From NCBI GenBank assembly GCA_041918615.1, contig JAYRVH010000089.1, forward strand, positions 1-64,000: a stretch of 64,000 bases of DNA, written 5' to 3'. Below the pieces are notes generated by a model, which made no database searches, was not told the DNA's origin, and saw nothing but the letters and a program-made list of their open reading frames with translations. Position numbers and translations under genes: made by a program. Of this stretch, positions 1 through 7,422 are shown one piece after another. The stretch is from JAEUJM01 sp041918615 (GTDB lineage: Bacteria > Actinomycetota > Acidimicrobiia > Acidimicrobiales > DATDAH01). Numbering within the stretch: position 1 is the first letter of the stretch; the number at the start of each line of letters is the position of its first letter.

Positions 1-138
1 CCACTCCCCCGCGGCCCCTACGCCCTCGCCGTCCACGCCGGCGGCCAAGAAGCGCGAGGAGCGAACTACGGCACCCGACTCACCTACAGCCGCATCCGCA
101 CCATCGCCCACTGGATCGATCGCGGCCTGATCCGCTGA
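1..138 (+). CDS. 3' end of an unidentified protein (truncated by window edge)
   Basis: The frame is open from the first base to a TGA at 136-138 and gives the last 45 residues of a protein, ending in TIAHWIDRGLIR. The start lies outside the window. The pattern GTRLTYSRIRTIAHWI loosely resembles the last strand and helix of trypsin-like serine proteases, where a conserved Trp-Ile sits in the C-terminal helix. That resemblance is weak and no function is assigned. It converges on a decayed AAA-ATPase fragment. Confidence 0.5.
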   Translation, partial: PLPRGPYALAVHAGGQEARGANYGTRLTYSRIRTIAHWIDRGLIR

Positions 139-152
139 CCGAAACCGGCCCG

Positions 153-383
153 CAGCCGGTAGTCGGTCTCCAGGTTGGTGTAGCGGTCGTGGGCGTCACC
201 CAGGTCGGTGCGTCTTGCCAAGATACGGTCGGCTTCGTCGTAGAAGAGAGCCGCTCCTGCTCGTTCGGAGTCGACGAAGGCAACCGCAAGGTTCTTCTCC
301 GTCTCGCCGATGCACTTCGAGACGACGCAGGACTGATCGACCTCCCAGAGATCTTGGCCGAGCTCGGCTGCGAACCGGATCGC
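153..383 (-). pseudogene. Decayed AAA-ATPase fragment
   Basis: About 77 codons on the minus strand read as the middle of an AAA ATPase: the stretch after Walker A (AAELGQDLWEVD), the conserved VVSKCIGETEKNL motif, a Walker B-like ALFYDEAD, and DAHDRYTNLETDY. The Walker A loop (GPPGTGKT) is missing upstream, where the frame runs into the tRNA terminator. Sensor 1 and the arginine finger are missing downstream. The conserved Tyr of VSKYIGETE is Cys here. It is therefore a relic and not a working ATPase. In actinobacteria this sequence type belongs to larger AAA proteins of uncertain role. Its place directly behind a tRNA suggests leftover from an insertion or deletion at the tRNA locus, but no integrase or attachment repeat is visible. 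Confidence 0.7.
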
Positions 384-384
384 C

Positions 385-410
385 GCGATCCCTGCCGTAG
401 CAGGGATCGC
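385..410 (-). terminator. Hairpin terminator of the tRNA-Gln/tRNA-Glu unit
   Basis: A perfect 11-bp stem (385-395 with 400-410) closes a TACG tetraloop on the minus strand, four bases after the CCA end of tRNA-Glu. No T-run follows, which is common for terminators in GC-rich actinobacteria. Its place right behind the tRNA makes a terminator or 3'-processing signal the best reading. Confidence 0.6.
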
Positions 411-416
411 GAGTGG

Positions 417-489
417 CAGCCCCAACGGGATTCGAACCCGTGTCGCCACCTTGAGAGGGTGGTGTCCTAGGCCACTAGACGATGGGGCC
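417..489 (-). tRNA. tRNA-Glu(CUC)
   Basis: The minus strand folds into a full cloverleaf. The acceptor is GGCCCCA paired with TGGGGCT (first pair G-U), the D arm is GTCT/GGAC, and the anticodon stem CCACC/GGTGG encloses loop CTCTCAA with anticodon CUC. The T arm is ACGGG-TTCGAAT-CCCGT. The discriminator is G, and CCA is encoded at 414-416. It reads GAG codons. It lies 15 bases behind tRNA-Gln, probably in one transcript, downstream of gltX, whose product charges it. Confidence 0.95.
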
Positions 490-504
490 AGATCAGTTGT
501 GAAG

Positions 505-576
505 CTCGGGGGGGAGGACTCGAACCCCCAACGACTGGACCAGAACCAGCTGTGTTACCGATTACACCACCCCCGA
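505..576 (-). tRNA. tRNA-Gln(CUG)
   Basis: The minus strand folds as a 72-nt tRNA. The acceptor is TCGGGGG paired with CCCCCGA, the D stem is GTGT/ACAC, the anticodon loop is TTCTGGT with anticodon CUG, and the T stem is GGGGG/CCTCC with one G-U pair. CCA is not encoded. It reads CAG codons. No glutaminyl-tRNA synthetase is seen in the window, while gltX and gatCAB are present. This tRNA is therefore probably charged with Glu and then amidated. Confidence 0.95.
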
Positions 577-622
577 ACGGGAAGGTGCAGGCTACCCGGT
601 CCGAGGCTCGGGACGCACACGC

Positions 623-1300
623 CTATCCCCTGCCGACACCGTCCCTGACCCGACCGACGGTGTCGTCGATGCTCACCAGCCGCCGGTAGCCGACGAAACG
701 GCCCACCGCCACGGCCACGGTCTCGCGCAGCATCGAGCGGAACTCGCTGAACGTGCCGGTGGGCCCGGTGCGCGTCGGCGAGAGGTGGGGGGTCATCCCC
801 AGGTCGCTGGCGATCTGACCGACCCGGAAGGAGTGATAGGGGTCGGACACCAGGATCACCTCGTCGATTCCTTCGCTCTCGAGGATGCGGCTGGTGGCCG
901 CCAGCGACTCCCAGGAATTGTGAGCGTCCACCTCGCGACGGATGTCCTCGTCGGGCACACCGTTCCTGAGCAGGTAGTTCGCCCCCGCCGTCGCCTCGGT
1001 GAAACGGTCCCCGGGCTGATTGCCGCCGGTGACCACGATCACCGGTGCCAGTCCGTCCCGGTACAGGTCGAGGGCATGGTCGAGACGGGCCTCGAACACC
1101 GGCGACGGCGTGCCGTCGTACTGGGCCGCGCCGAGGACGACGATGGCCGAGGCCTCGGCGGCGTCGTCCTGGCGAGCCGTCCACCACACCTGGGCGAAGG
1201 TGACCACCAGGTAGAGGCCCACCAGCGCGGCCCCGACCGCCACCACCCGCAGGCCGACCCGGAGCCAGCGCGGCGCACCGCGGAGGCGCTGGCGCATCAC
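623..1300 (-). CDS. YdcF/DUF218 family membrane-anchored protein
   Basis: A 225-residue protein with one N-terminal membrane segment (about residues 14-36) and then a DUF218 domain. The family hallmarks are visible: AIVVLGAAQYDGTPSPVFEARLDHA, a VIVVTGG turn, and acidic and Ser/His residues near VSDPYHSFR. DUF218 proteins (YdcF, SanA) are envelope proteins; some bind S-adenosylmethionine, and their substrates are mostly unknown. The start overlaps the gltX stop by 4 bases, so the two are translationally coupled. The fold assignment is firm. The role is not known. Confidence 0.85.
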   Translation of the reverse strand: MMRQRLRGAPRWLRVGLRVVAVGAALVGLYLVVTFAQVWWTARQDDAAEASAIVVLGAAQYDGTPSPVFEARLDHALDLYRDGLAPVIVVTGGNQPGDRFTEATAGANYLLRNGVPDEDIRREVDAHNSWESLAATSRILESEGIDEVILVSDPYHSFRVGQIASDLGMTPHLSPTRTGPTGTFSEFRSMLRETVAVAVGRFVGYRRLVSIDDTVGRVRDGVGRG

Positions 1301-2673
1301 AGGCGAGCGCGAGCCGCCTGCAGGCGCTGAAGGGTGCGGTCGCGGCCGAGCAGCGCGAGCGACTCGAACAGCGGCGGCCCCACGGTGCGGCCCGTGACCG
1401 CCACACGGATCGGCGCCTGGGCCTTGCCGAGCTTGAGCCCGTGCGCTTCACCCACGGCGAGCAGGGCGGCGTGCAGGGCATCGGTCGTCCAGTCGGCATC
1501 GGCCAACGAGGCAAACGAGAGAAGCGCGTCGTCGAGGATCGCCGCGGCGTCGGGCCCCTTCACCATCGCCTTGTGCCACGACGCCTCGTCGATCGGGGGG
1601 GCATCGAGGAACAGCCAGTCGACGTAGCCCGTCACGTCGTCGAGGGTCGCCACCCGCTCCTGCACCAGCGGGGCGATGGCCCGGAACGACTCGGCGTCGA
1701 AGTCGTCGGCGTTCCATGGCCCGGCCGCCAGAACGGGCCCGCACCGCGCCACGAAGTCGTCCACGTCGAGCAGCCTGATCCATTCACCGTTCACGTGATC
1801 GAGCTTCTTCACGTCGAAGAAGGCCGGCGATCTGGTGACGTCGTCGAGGCGGAACCGCTCGACGATCTCGCCCATGGGCCGGACCTCGACCCCGTCGGGC
1901 GGCCCCCAGCCGAGGAGCGCCAGGTAGTTGGCCATCGCCTCGGGCAGGTAGCCCTTGTCGCGGTAGTCCCACAGAGCGACGTCGTCGCGCCGCTTCGAGA
2001 GCTTCTGGCGACGCTCGTTCACGAGCAGCGGCAGGTGGGCGAAGACCGGCCTTTCGGGATGGCCGAGCGCCTCGCGGAGATGGAGGACCTTGGGCGTGGA
2101 CGAGAGCAGGTCCTCGCCGCGGATCACGTGGGAGATGGCGAGGTCGACGTCGTCGACCGCATTGGCGATGAGGAAGGTGGGCGTGCCGTTGGACCGCCAG
2201 ATCACGAAGTCCTCGACGTTCTCGTTCTCGAACCGGACGTCGCCGCGGATCACGTCGCTGAACTCGATCGCGCCCTCGTCGGGCACGCGGAAGCGGACGG
2301 CCAGGCCGTCGGCCATCGCGTTGCCGTCCACGGGCTCGTCGGCAGCGTCGACCAGGTAGGCGCAACCGTCGGAGAGCAGCGTGGCGACGGCCTCCCGGTA
2401 CATCTCGAAGCGGCCGGACTGGTGGATCGGCCCCTCGTCCCAGTCGATGCCCAGCCACTCGAGCGATCGGAGGATGCCGTCGATGAGCTCGGGCCGGTTC
2501 CGCTCGGTGTCGGTGTCCTCGATGCGCAACACCATCGTGCCGCCGGTGGCTCGCGCGTACAGCCAGTTGAACAGGGCCGAGCGGGCACTGCCGACGTGCA
2601 GCGACCCCGTGGGCGCGGGCGCGAAGCGGACGCGTGGAGGTGCCGGGGTCACCCCGTCGAGGGTATCGGTCAC
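1297..2673 (-). CDS. gltX: Glutamyl-tRNA synthetase
   Basis: A 458-residue class I aminoacyl-tRNA synthetase that ligates glutamate to tRNA-Glu and, because GatCAB is present, probably also to tRNA-Gln. The HIGH-type motif is HVGS at residues 26-29 within FAPAPTGSLHVGSAR. The KMSKS-type motif is KLSKR near residue 240. The C-terminal third is the helical anticodon-binding domain. The length is normal for an actinobacterial GluRS. Downstream in the same direction lie the coupled ydcF-like gene, then tRNA-Gln and tRNA-Glu, its likely substrates. In mycobacteria gltX also sits between leuCD and leuB. Confidence 0.97.
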   Translation of the reverse strand: MTDTLDGVTPAPPRVRFAPAPTGSLHVGSARSALFNWLYARATGGTMVLRIEDTDTERNRPELIDGILRSLEWLGIDWDEGPIHQSGRFEMYREAVATLLSDGCAYLVDAADEPVDGNAMADGLAVRFRVPDEGAIEFSDVIRGDVRFENENVEDFVIWRSNGTPTFLIANAVDDVDLAISHVIRGEDLLSSTPKVLHLREALGHPERPVFAHLPLLVNERRQKLSKRRDDVALWDYRDKGYLPEAMANYLALLGWGPPDGVEVRPMGEIVERFRLDDVTRSPAFFDVKKLDHVNGEWIRLLDVDDFVARCGPVLAAGPWNADDFDAESFRAIAPLVQERVATLDDVTGYVDWLFLDAPPIDEASWHKAMVKGPDAAAILDDALLSFASLADADWTTDALHAALLAVGEAHGLKLGKAQAPIRVAVTGRTVGPPLFESLALLGRDRTLQRLQAARARL

Positions 2674-2710
2674 CGCCGGGTCCGGTTCGGCGGGCTCGCT
2701 GCGGGGGCGG

Positions 2711-3109
2711 TCAGACCACGCCGGTCACGTCGGCGTAGCGCTGCACCAGCCAGCCGACGTCGTCGTGCCATCGCCAGTACATGAGGTAGCGGCCCGCCTG
2801 CGGCGCATCATCGAGCGACGGTGCGTCCTTCGGGGTCATGCGCGACAGGAACCGCGCCCGTTCGATGCCGAGGTTGCCGGCGACCCGCACGTCGGCCACC
2901 GTGATGGTGATCTCGTAGTCGAACTGGGCGAACACCGGGGCGAGCCATGCCCGTATGGCGTCGATGCCCTTGATCTCCTCGAGCTCGCTGGTCACCCAGA
3001 CCGCGTCGTCCGCGAACAGGGCGAGATAGCCGTCGATGTCGCCGGTGGAGACGGTGGCCCACCATCTGGCTCGCGCCCGTTCGAGCCCGGCGCGTGAGTG
3101 CTCGGTCAC
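2711..3109 (-). CDS. SnoaL-like/NTF2-fold protein
   Basis: Read from the GTG whose last bases overlap the corA stop (GTGA), giving 132 residues. A GTG two codons earlier (3115) is an equal alternative. The sequence has the NTF2-like pattern: an N-terminal helix (RARARWWATVSTGDIDGYLALFADDAVWV), then GIDAIRAWLAPVF and alternating strands ending in GWLVQRYADVTG. Such proteins are small cone-shaped hydrolases, isomerases or ketosteroid-isomerase relatives, and the substrate cannot be told. Coupling to corA suggests joint translation and not necessarily a shared function. Confidence 0.75.
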   Translation of the reverse strand: MTEHSRAGLERARARWWATVSTGDIDGYLALFADDAVWVTSELEEIKGIDAIRAWLAPVFAQFDYEITITVADVRVAGNLGIERARFLSRMTPKDAPSLDDAPQAGRYLMYWRWHDDVGWLVQRYADVTGVV

Positions 3110-4080
3110 AGCCACCCCACCCGCTTGAAGTTGCGGTAGAGCAACGCACAGATGACCACGATGAGGAGGAGGGACATGGGGTAGCCGAACCGCCACCCCA
3201 GCTCGGGCATGTGGCGGAAGTTCATCCCGTACACGCCGGCGAGGGCCGTGGGGACCACCCCGATCGCCGCCCAGGCCGCCATCTTCTTCATGTCCTCGTT
3301 CTGGCGGATGCTCACCCTCGTGAGGTTGGCCTCGAGGACGCTGCTGAGCAGGTCGTTGAAGCCGTTCACCTGCTCGAGCACGCGGAGCAGGTGGTCGAGC
3401 ACGTCGCGGAAGTAGTGGGCCACCTCGTCGTGCAGGTAAGGGATGTCGTGAAGGCCCGCCAGGCGCTCGAGGGGCTGCTGCAACGGGGCCGCCGCCTTGA
3501 TCATGCCGAGCACCTCGCGCTTGAGCTTGTAGATGCGTTCCACCGGGTTGTGACCGGTGGGCGAGAAGACCTCGTCCTCGACCTCGCCGATGTCGTCCTC
3601 GATGCCCGACAACACCGGTTGGTAGTCGTCCACCACGTGGTCGACGATGGCGTGCAGCACCGCCGCCGGGCCGCAGAGGAGGAGCTCTCGGTCACCCTCG
3701 ATCTGCTGGCGCAGGCCGGCCAGCTCGCTGGCCCTGCCGTGGCGGACGGTCACGACGAAGCCCGGGCCCACGAAGATCTGGATCTCGCCGAAGTGGACCA
3801 CCTCCTCCTCTTGGACATAGCGCGCCGTCCGCAACACCATGAACCCGCTGTCGTCGAACAGCTCGAGCTTGGGTCGTTGGTGGGCCTTGATGGCGTCTTC
3901 CACCGCCAGCGGGTGCAGGTTGAACTCGCGGCGGACCGCATCGAATTCCTGCACGGTGGGCTCGTACAGACCGACCCACAGGAACGTCGTGGGGTCACGC
4001 GGTGTGTGGAAGGCACGGGTGACGTCGAACGGCTCGGGGTCGCGGACGCCGTTGCGGTACAAGGCAGCATCGACGATCAT
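3106..4080 (-). CDS. corA: CorA-type Mg2+/Co2+ transporter
   Basis: Started at the ATG at 4080 (324 residues), because upstream codons are low-complexity and unlike the family. The protein has an acidic and basic N-terminal cytoplasmic funnel domain and a long stalk helix. Two C-terminal membrane helices are separated by the signature YGMNF of the CorA pore, and a positively charged tail (YRNFKRVGWL) follows. CorA pentamers carry Mg2+ across the inner membrane. It overlaps the SnoaL-like gene by 4 bases. Upstream lie 166 bases (4081-4246) with no gene or clear hairpin. Confidence 0.93.
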   Translation of the reverse strand: MIVDAALYRNGVRDPEPFDVTRAFHTPRDPTTFLWVGLYEPTVQEFDAVRREFNLHPLAVEDAIKAHQRPKLELFDDSGFMVLRTARYVQEEEVVHFGEIQIFVGPGFVVTVRHGRASELAGLRQQIEGDRELLLCGPAAVLHAIVDHVVDDYQPVLSGIEDDIGEVEDEVFSPTGHNPVERIYKLKREVLGMIKAAAPLQQPLERLAGLHDIPYLHDEVAHYFRDVLDHLLRVLEQVNGFNDLLSSVLEANLTRVSIRQNEDMKKMAAWAAIGVVPTALAGVYGMNFRHMPELGWRFGYPMSLLLIVVICALLYRNFKRVGWL

Positions 4081-4246
4081 GCGCACAGCATCCCACGCGT
4101 GGATGGGCTGTGGCTCGCCCCTCCACGGCACACCCGGTGGAGGCAACAACACGCACACTGTCCCGGTCCGCCGCAGTGCGCGGACTCCTGCCGGTGGCGG
4201 CGTGGCCGTCCGGGAACGACAAGGCGGGAGGCCGTGCTGGTCGCCG

Positions 4247-4783
4247 TCAGGTGGAGGCGGAAGCGGCGTCGAGGGCGAGCAGGCCCCGCCAGTCGGCGGC
4301 GTGGGCCTCGCCGGCCCGGGTGGGCGTGAGGCGCAGCGTGGCCTCGGGAACGGTGTCGACGATGGCCCGGCACTCGGCGTAGTGGTGCGCCGCCGACCTG
4401 AACCGCTCGCGTCGAACATCGACCAAGGCCGGGTCGGGCGACTCGTCGAGGAATCCCCAGATGGTGAACGCCAGGGTGAGGTCGTGGATGACGGGGGCGC
4501 GCCCGAACAGCGAGGCCCGCTTGAGCGCCACACCCATGACGCCGGCCAGGACGTCGGCGCGCTCCTCGCCCTCCCGCAGGGTCAGCTTGTCCGAGAAGCG
4601 CTCGGCCAGCAGCAGCACGTAGCCCTGATCGGGCCCCTGGTTGCCGAACCAGGTGCCGCGGGGCTGGCCGAGGGTGAGGTTCGCGGCCGGATGGGCCACC
4701 CAGGGATCGTGTTGCCACGGCGGCGACTCGTACACCCGCTCACCGGGACGGGCACTCTTCGGGACGTACTCGGGGGCTGCCAT
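4247..4783 (-). CDS. Conserved hypothetical protein downstream of cimA
   Basis: A 178-residue soluble protein from the ATG at 4783, only 11 bases after the cimA stop, so probably part of the leuB-ilvE-cimA transcript. It begins MAAPEYVPKSARPGERVYES, has no signal peptide or membrane segment, and contains conserved-looking pieces GTWFGNQGPDQGYVLLLAERF and DLTLAFTIWGFLD. I do not recognise a named family with catalytic motifs. The position suggests an accessory role tied to the operon, but nothing in the sequence proves it. Confidence 0.75.
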   Translation of the reverse strand: MAAPEYVPKSARPGERVYESPPWQHDPWVAHPAANLTLGQPRGTWFGNQGPDQGYVLLLAERFSDKLTLREGEERADVLAGVMGVALKRASLFGRAPVIHDLTLAFTIWGFLDESPDPALVDVRRERFRSAAHHYAECRAIVDTVPEATLRLTPTRAGEAHAADWRGLLALDAASAST

Positions 4784-4794
4784 CGCCGGCCAGC

Positions 4795-6510
4795 CTACGA
4801 CGACTTCAGGAGCCCGAAGATCACCGAGTCGGCGAGGGCCTGCCACGACGCCTCGATCACGTTCTCGGACACGCCGATGGTGGACCACGAGCGGTCGCCG
4901 TCGGTCGAGTCGATGAGCACGCGGGTGACGGCGCCGGTTCCCTTGTCCGTGTCGAGGACGCGCACCTTGTAGTCGGTGAGGTGCAGGGTGTCGAGGCCCG
5001 GATGGGCCTGGCCGATGGCCTTGCGCAGCGCCTGGTCGAGCGCGTTGACCGGCCCGTTTCCCTCGGCGGTCTCGATCACCCGCTGGTCGCCGACCTTCAG
5101 CTTCACCGTGGCCTCGGTGACGATGTCGGCGCCGGCCCGCCCGGTGCTCCCGTCGCTCGGCGCCCGGTGCTCGACGGTGACACGGAACGACTCCAGCTCG
5201 AAGAAGGACTGCACCCAGCCGGTCGCGTCGCGCATCAACAGCTCGAGCGAGCCGTCGGCGGCCTCGAAGTGGAAGCCCTCGTGCTCGAGGGCCTTGAGCC
5301 GCTCGACCACGGTTCCGAGCTCCTTGCCGCCGATCTCGAGGCCGATCTCCCTCGCCTTGAGCTCCAGAGTCGACTTGCCCGCGAGCTCGGAGACCACGAA
5401 CCGGGTGCCGTTGCCCACCGCTTCGGGGCTGACGTGCTCGTAGGCGTCGGAGCGACGGGCGATGGCGCTCACGTGCAGGCCCGCCTTGTGGGCGAACGCC
5501 GACGATCCCACATAGGCCTGCTGCGGGTTCGGGGTGATGTTGACGAGCTCGGCCACGTGGTGCGAGACCGCGGTGAGCCGCTCGAGGCGGTCGGCGGGGA
5601 TCGTCTCCACGCCCATCTTGAGGCTCAGATTCGGGATGATCGTGCTGAGGTTGCAGTTCCCCGTGCGCTCGCCGTAGCCGTTGATGGTGCCCTGCACCTG
5701 CGTGGCGCCGCCCCGTACGCCGGCCAGGGCGTTGGCGACCCCACAGCCGGTGTCGTCGTGCAGGTGCACGCCGACGGGCGAATCGAGGTAGGCGACCACG
5801 TCGCGCACGATCGCCTCGACCTCGAAGGGGAGCGACCCGCCGTTGGTGTCGCACAGCACCACCGCCTCGGCGCCGGCCACCGCCGCCGCTTCGAGGACGC
5901 GGAGGCTGAACTCGGCGTTGTGCTTGTACCCGTCGAAGAAGTGCTCGGCGTCGAAGAACACACGCAGGCCGGCCGCGACCAGGAACTCGACCGAGTCGGC
6001 CACCATGGCCACGCCCTCGTCGAGCGTGGTGCGCAGCGCCTCGGTGACGTGGTAGTCCCAGCACTTGCCGACGATGCACACCGCCGAGGTGTTGGCCTTC
6101 ACCAGGTGGGCCAGGGTGGTGTCGTCGTCCACCTTGCCCTTCACTCGGCGCGTGGAGCCGAAGGCCACGAGGGTGCTGAATTCGAGGTCGAGCTCGGCCG
6201 GGGCCCGCTGGAAGAACTCGTCGTCCTTGGGGTTGGCGCCCGGCCAACCACCTTCGACGTAGTGGACGCCCAGGTAGTCGAGCTGCTCGGCGATGCGCAG
6301 CTTGTCGTCCACCGTCAGCGAGATGCCCTCGAGCTGGCTCCCGTCGCGCAGCGTCGTGTCGTAGATCTCCACGTGCCTCGCGCCTCGTCCCTCGGCTCCC
6401 CTTCGGGATCCGGGCCCCGTCGGCTCCGCTGCTCCGCTCCGCTGCGCAGCCTCAGCACCCGCATCGGGCTCCGCTGCGTTGTCGAGTGGCCCGTCCTCAG
6501 TCGTTGACAT
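4795..6510 (-). CDS. cimA: (R)-citramalate synthase
   Basis: Condenses pyruvate and acetyl-CoA to citramalate, the first step of the threonine-independent route to 2-oxobutyrate and isoleucine. The DRE-TIM barrel motif IYDTTLRDGSQ starts near residue 49. The barrel also shows VHLHDDTGCGVAN and NGYGERTGNCNLS. The last 130 residues form the LeuA-type allosteric domain. VEGGWPG and CDTNGG favour CimA over LeuA. The ATG at 6510 overlaps ilvE by 14 bases and gives 571 residues; a GTG at 6372 would give a more usual 525. The extra N-terminus carries an 84-nt repeat shared with gatB, so the start is uncertain. It is a member of the attenuated leuB operon. Confidence 0.93.
   Translation of the reverse strand: MSTTEDGPLDNAAEPDAGAEAAQRSGAAEPTGPGSRRGAEGRGARHVEIYDTTLRDGSQLEGISLTVDDKLRIAEQLDYLGVHYVEGGWPGANPKDDEFFQRAPAELDLEFSTLVAFGSTRRVKGKVDDDTTLAHLVKANTSAVCIVGKCWDYHVTEALRTTLDEGVAMVADSVEFLVAAGLRVFFDAEHFFDGYKHNAEFSLRVLEAAAVAGAEAVVLCDTNGGSLPFEVEAIVRDVVAYLDSPVGVHLHDDTGCGVANALAGVRGGATQVQGTINGYGERTGNCNLSTIIPNLSLKMGVETIPADRLERLTAVSHHVAELVNITPNPQQAYVGSSAFAHKAGLHVSAIARRSDAYEHVSPEAVGNGTRFVVSELAGKSTLELKAREIGLEIGGKELGTVVERLKALEHEGFHFEAADGSLELLMRDATGWVQSFFELESFRVTVEHRAPSDGSTGRAGADIVTEATVKLKVGDQRVIETAEGNGPVNALDQALRKAIGQAHPGLDTLHLTDYKVRVLDTDKGTGAVTRVLIDSTDGDRSWSTIGVSENVIEASWQALADSVIFGLLKSS
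6379..6462 (-). repeat. Dispersed coding repeat, copy 1 (5' end of cimA)
   Basis: An 84-nt segment aligns without gaps to 48600-48683 at the 5' end of gatB. By hand count about 65 of 84 bases agree, including a 15-base identical core around CCTTCGGGATCCG. Both copies are read in the same frame and give peptides sharing 20 of 28 residues (PTG.GSRRGA core). In this copy the central inverted repeat is imperfect. It lies between the ilvE stop and the conserved start of the CimA barrel. Confidence 0.75.
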
Positions 6511-7417
6511 ACTCCAACCAGTCCTTGTAGCGGTCGTCCTCGCCGCGCACGGCGGCGAAGTAGCTCTCCTGGAGCTGTCGGGTGACCGGCCCCGGCTCGC
6601 CGAGGTCGCGGTCGTCCACCGACCGGATCGGCACGATCTCGGCCGCCGTGCCCGAGAGGAAGGCCTCGTCGGCCGTGTACAGATCGCTCCGGAGCAGGTG
6701 CTCCACCTCGTAGCCCATCCCCAGGTCGGTGGCGATGGTGTCGATCGAGTCCTGGGTGATGCCTTCGAGCGCGCCGGCCGACACCGGCGGCGTGTAGATC
6801 GTGCCGTCCCGGACGATGAAGATGTTCTCGCCGGTGCACTCGCTCACGTGCCCGTTGGGCGAGAGGAGGATGGCCTCGTCGTACCCCGCGTTGAGCGCCT
6901 CGACCTTGGCCATCGACGAGTTGATGTACATGCCGGTGCCCTTGGCTGCCGGAGGCATGGTGTTTGGGTCGTGGCGCTTCCACGAGCTGACCTTCATGCG
7001 CACACCGTTCTTCAGGCCCTCGTCGCCGAGGTAGGTGCCCCAGGGCCAGGCGGCGATCGACACGTTCACCGGGCAGGGCAGCGGGTTGAGGCCCATCTCG
7101 CCATAGCCCAGATAGACGATGGGGCGGATGTAGCACGAGTCGAGCGCGTTCACCCGGACGAGCTCCTTGGTGGCGTCGACCAGCTCGGACGCGGTGAAGG
7201 GCATGTCGATCATGAAGATCTTGGCGCTGTTGAACAGGCGCTGGATGTGGTCCTGGAGGCGGAAGACGGCCGCCCCACGCGCCGTCTCGTAGGCGCGGAT
7301 GCCCTCGAACACGCCGCACCCGTAGTGCAGCGTGTGGGTGAGGATGTGCACGTTGGCGTCGTCCCAGGCGACGAGCTCGCCGTCCATCCAGATCTTCTCG
7401 ACCTTGTCGATTGGCAT
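6497..7417 (-). CDS. ilvE: Branched-chain amino acid aminotransferase
   Basis: A 306-residue class IV PLP aminotransferase that makes Leu, Ile and Val from their 2-oxo acids with glutamate. The ATG at 7417 is preceded by TAAGGACC. Typical features are HYGCGVFEGIRAY near residue 31, the PLP lysine region AAKGTGMYINSSMAK, the phosphate loop SECTGENIF, and GALEGITQDSI. It sits 5 bases behind leuB and overlaps cimA by 14, so the three form one operon under the attenuator at 8456-8607. Confidence 0.95.
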   Translation of the reverse strand: MPIDKVEKIWMDGELVAWDDANVHILTHTLHYGCGVFEGIRAYETARGAAVFRLQDHIQRLFNSAKIFMIDMPFTASELVDATKELVRVNALDSCYIRPIVYLGYGEMGLNPLPCPVNVSIAAWPWGTYLGDEGLKNGVRMKVSSWKRHDPNTMPPAAKGTGMYINSSMAKVEALNAGYDEAILLSPNGHVSECTGENIFIVRDGTIYTPPVSAGALEGITQDSIDTIATDLGMGYEVEHLLRSDLYTADEAFLSGTAAEIVPIRSVDDRDLGEPGPVTRQLQESYFAAVRGEDDRYKDWLEYVND

Positions 7418-7422
7418 GGTCC

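Noticed and set aside
4081..4246. Non-coding gap before corA, checked for an Mg2+ riboswitch or leader.
   Set aside because: No recognisable riboswitch core, terminator or leader peptide was seen.
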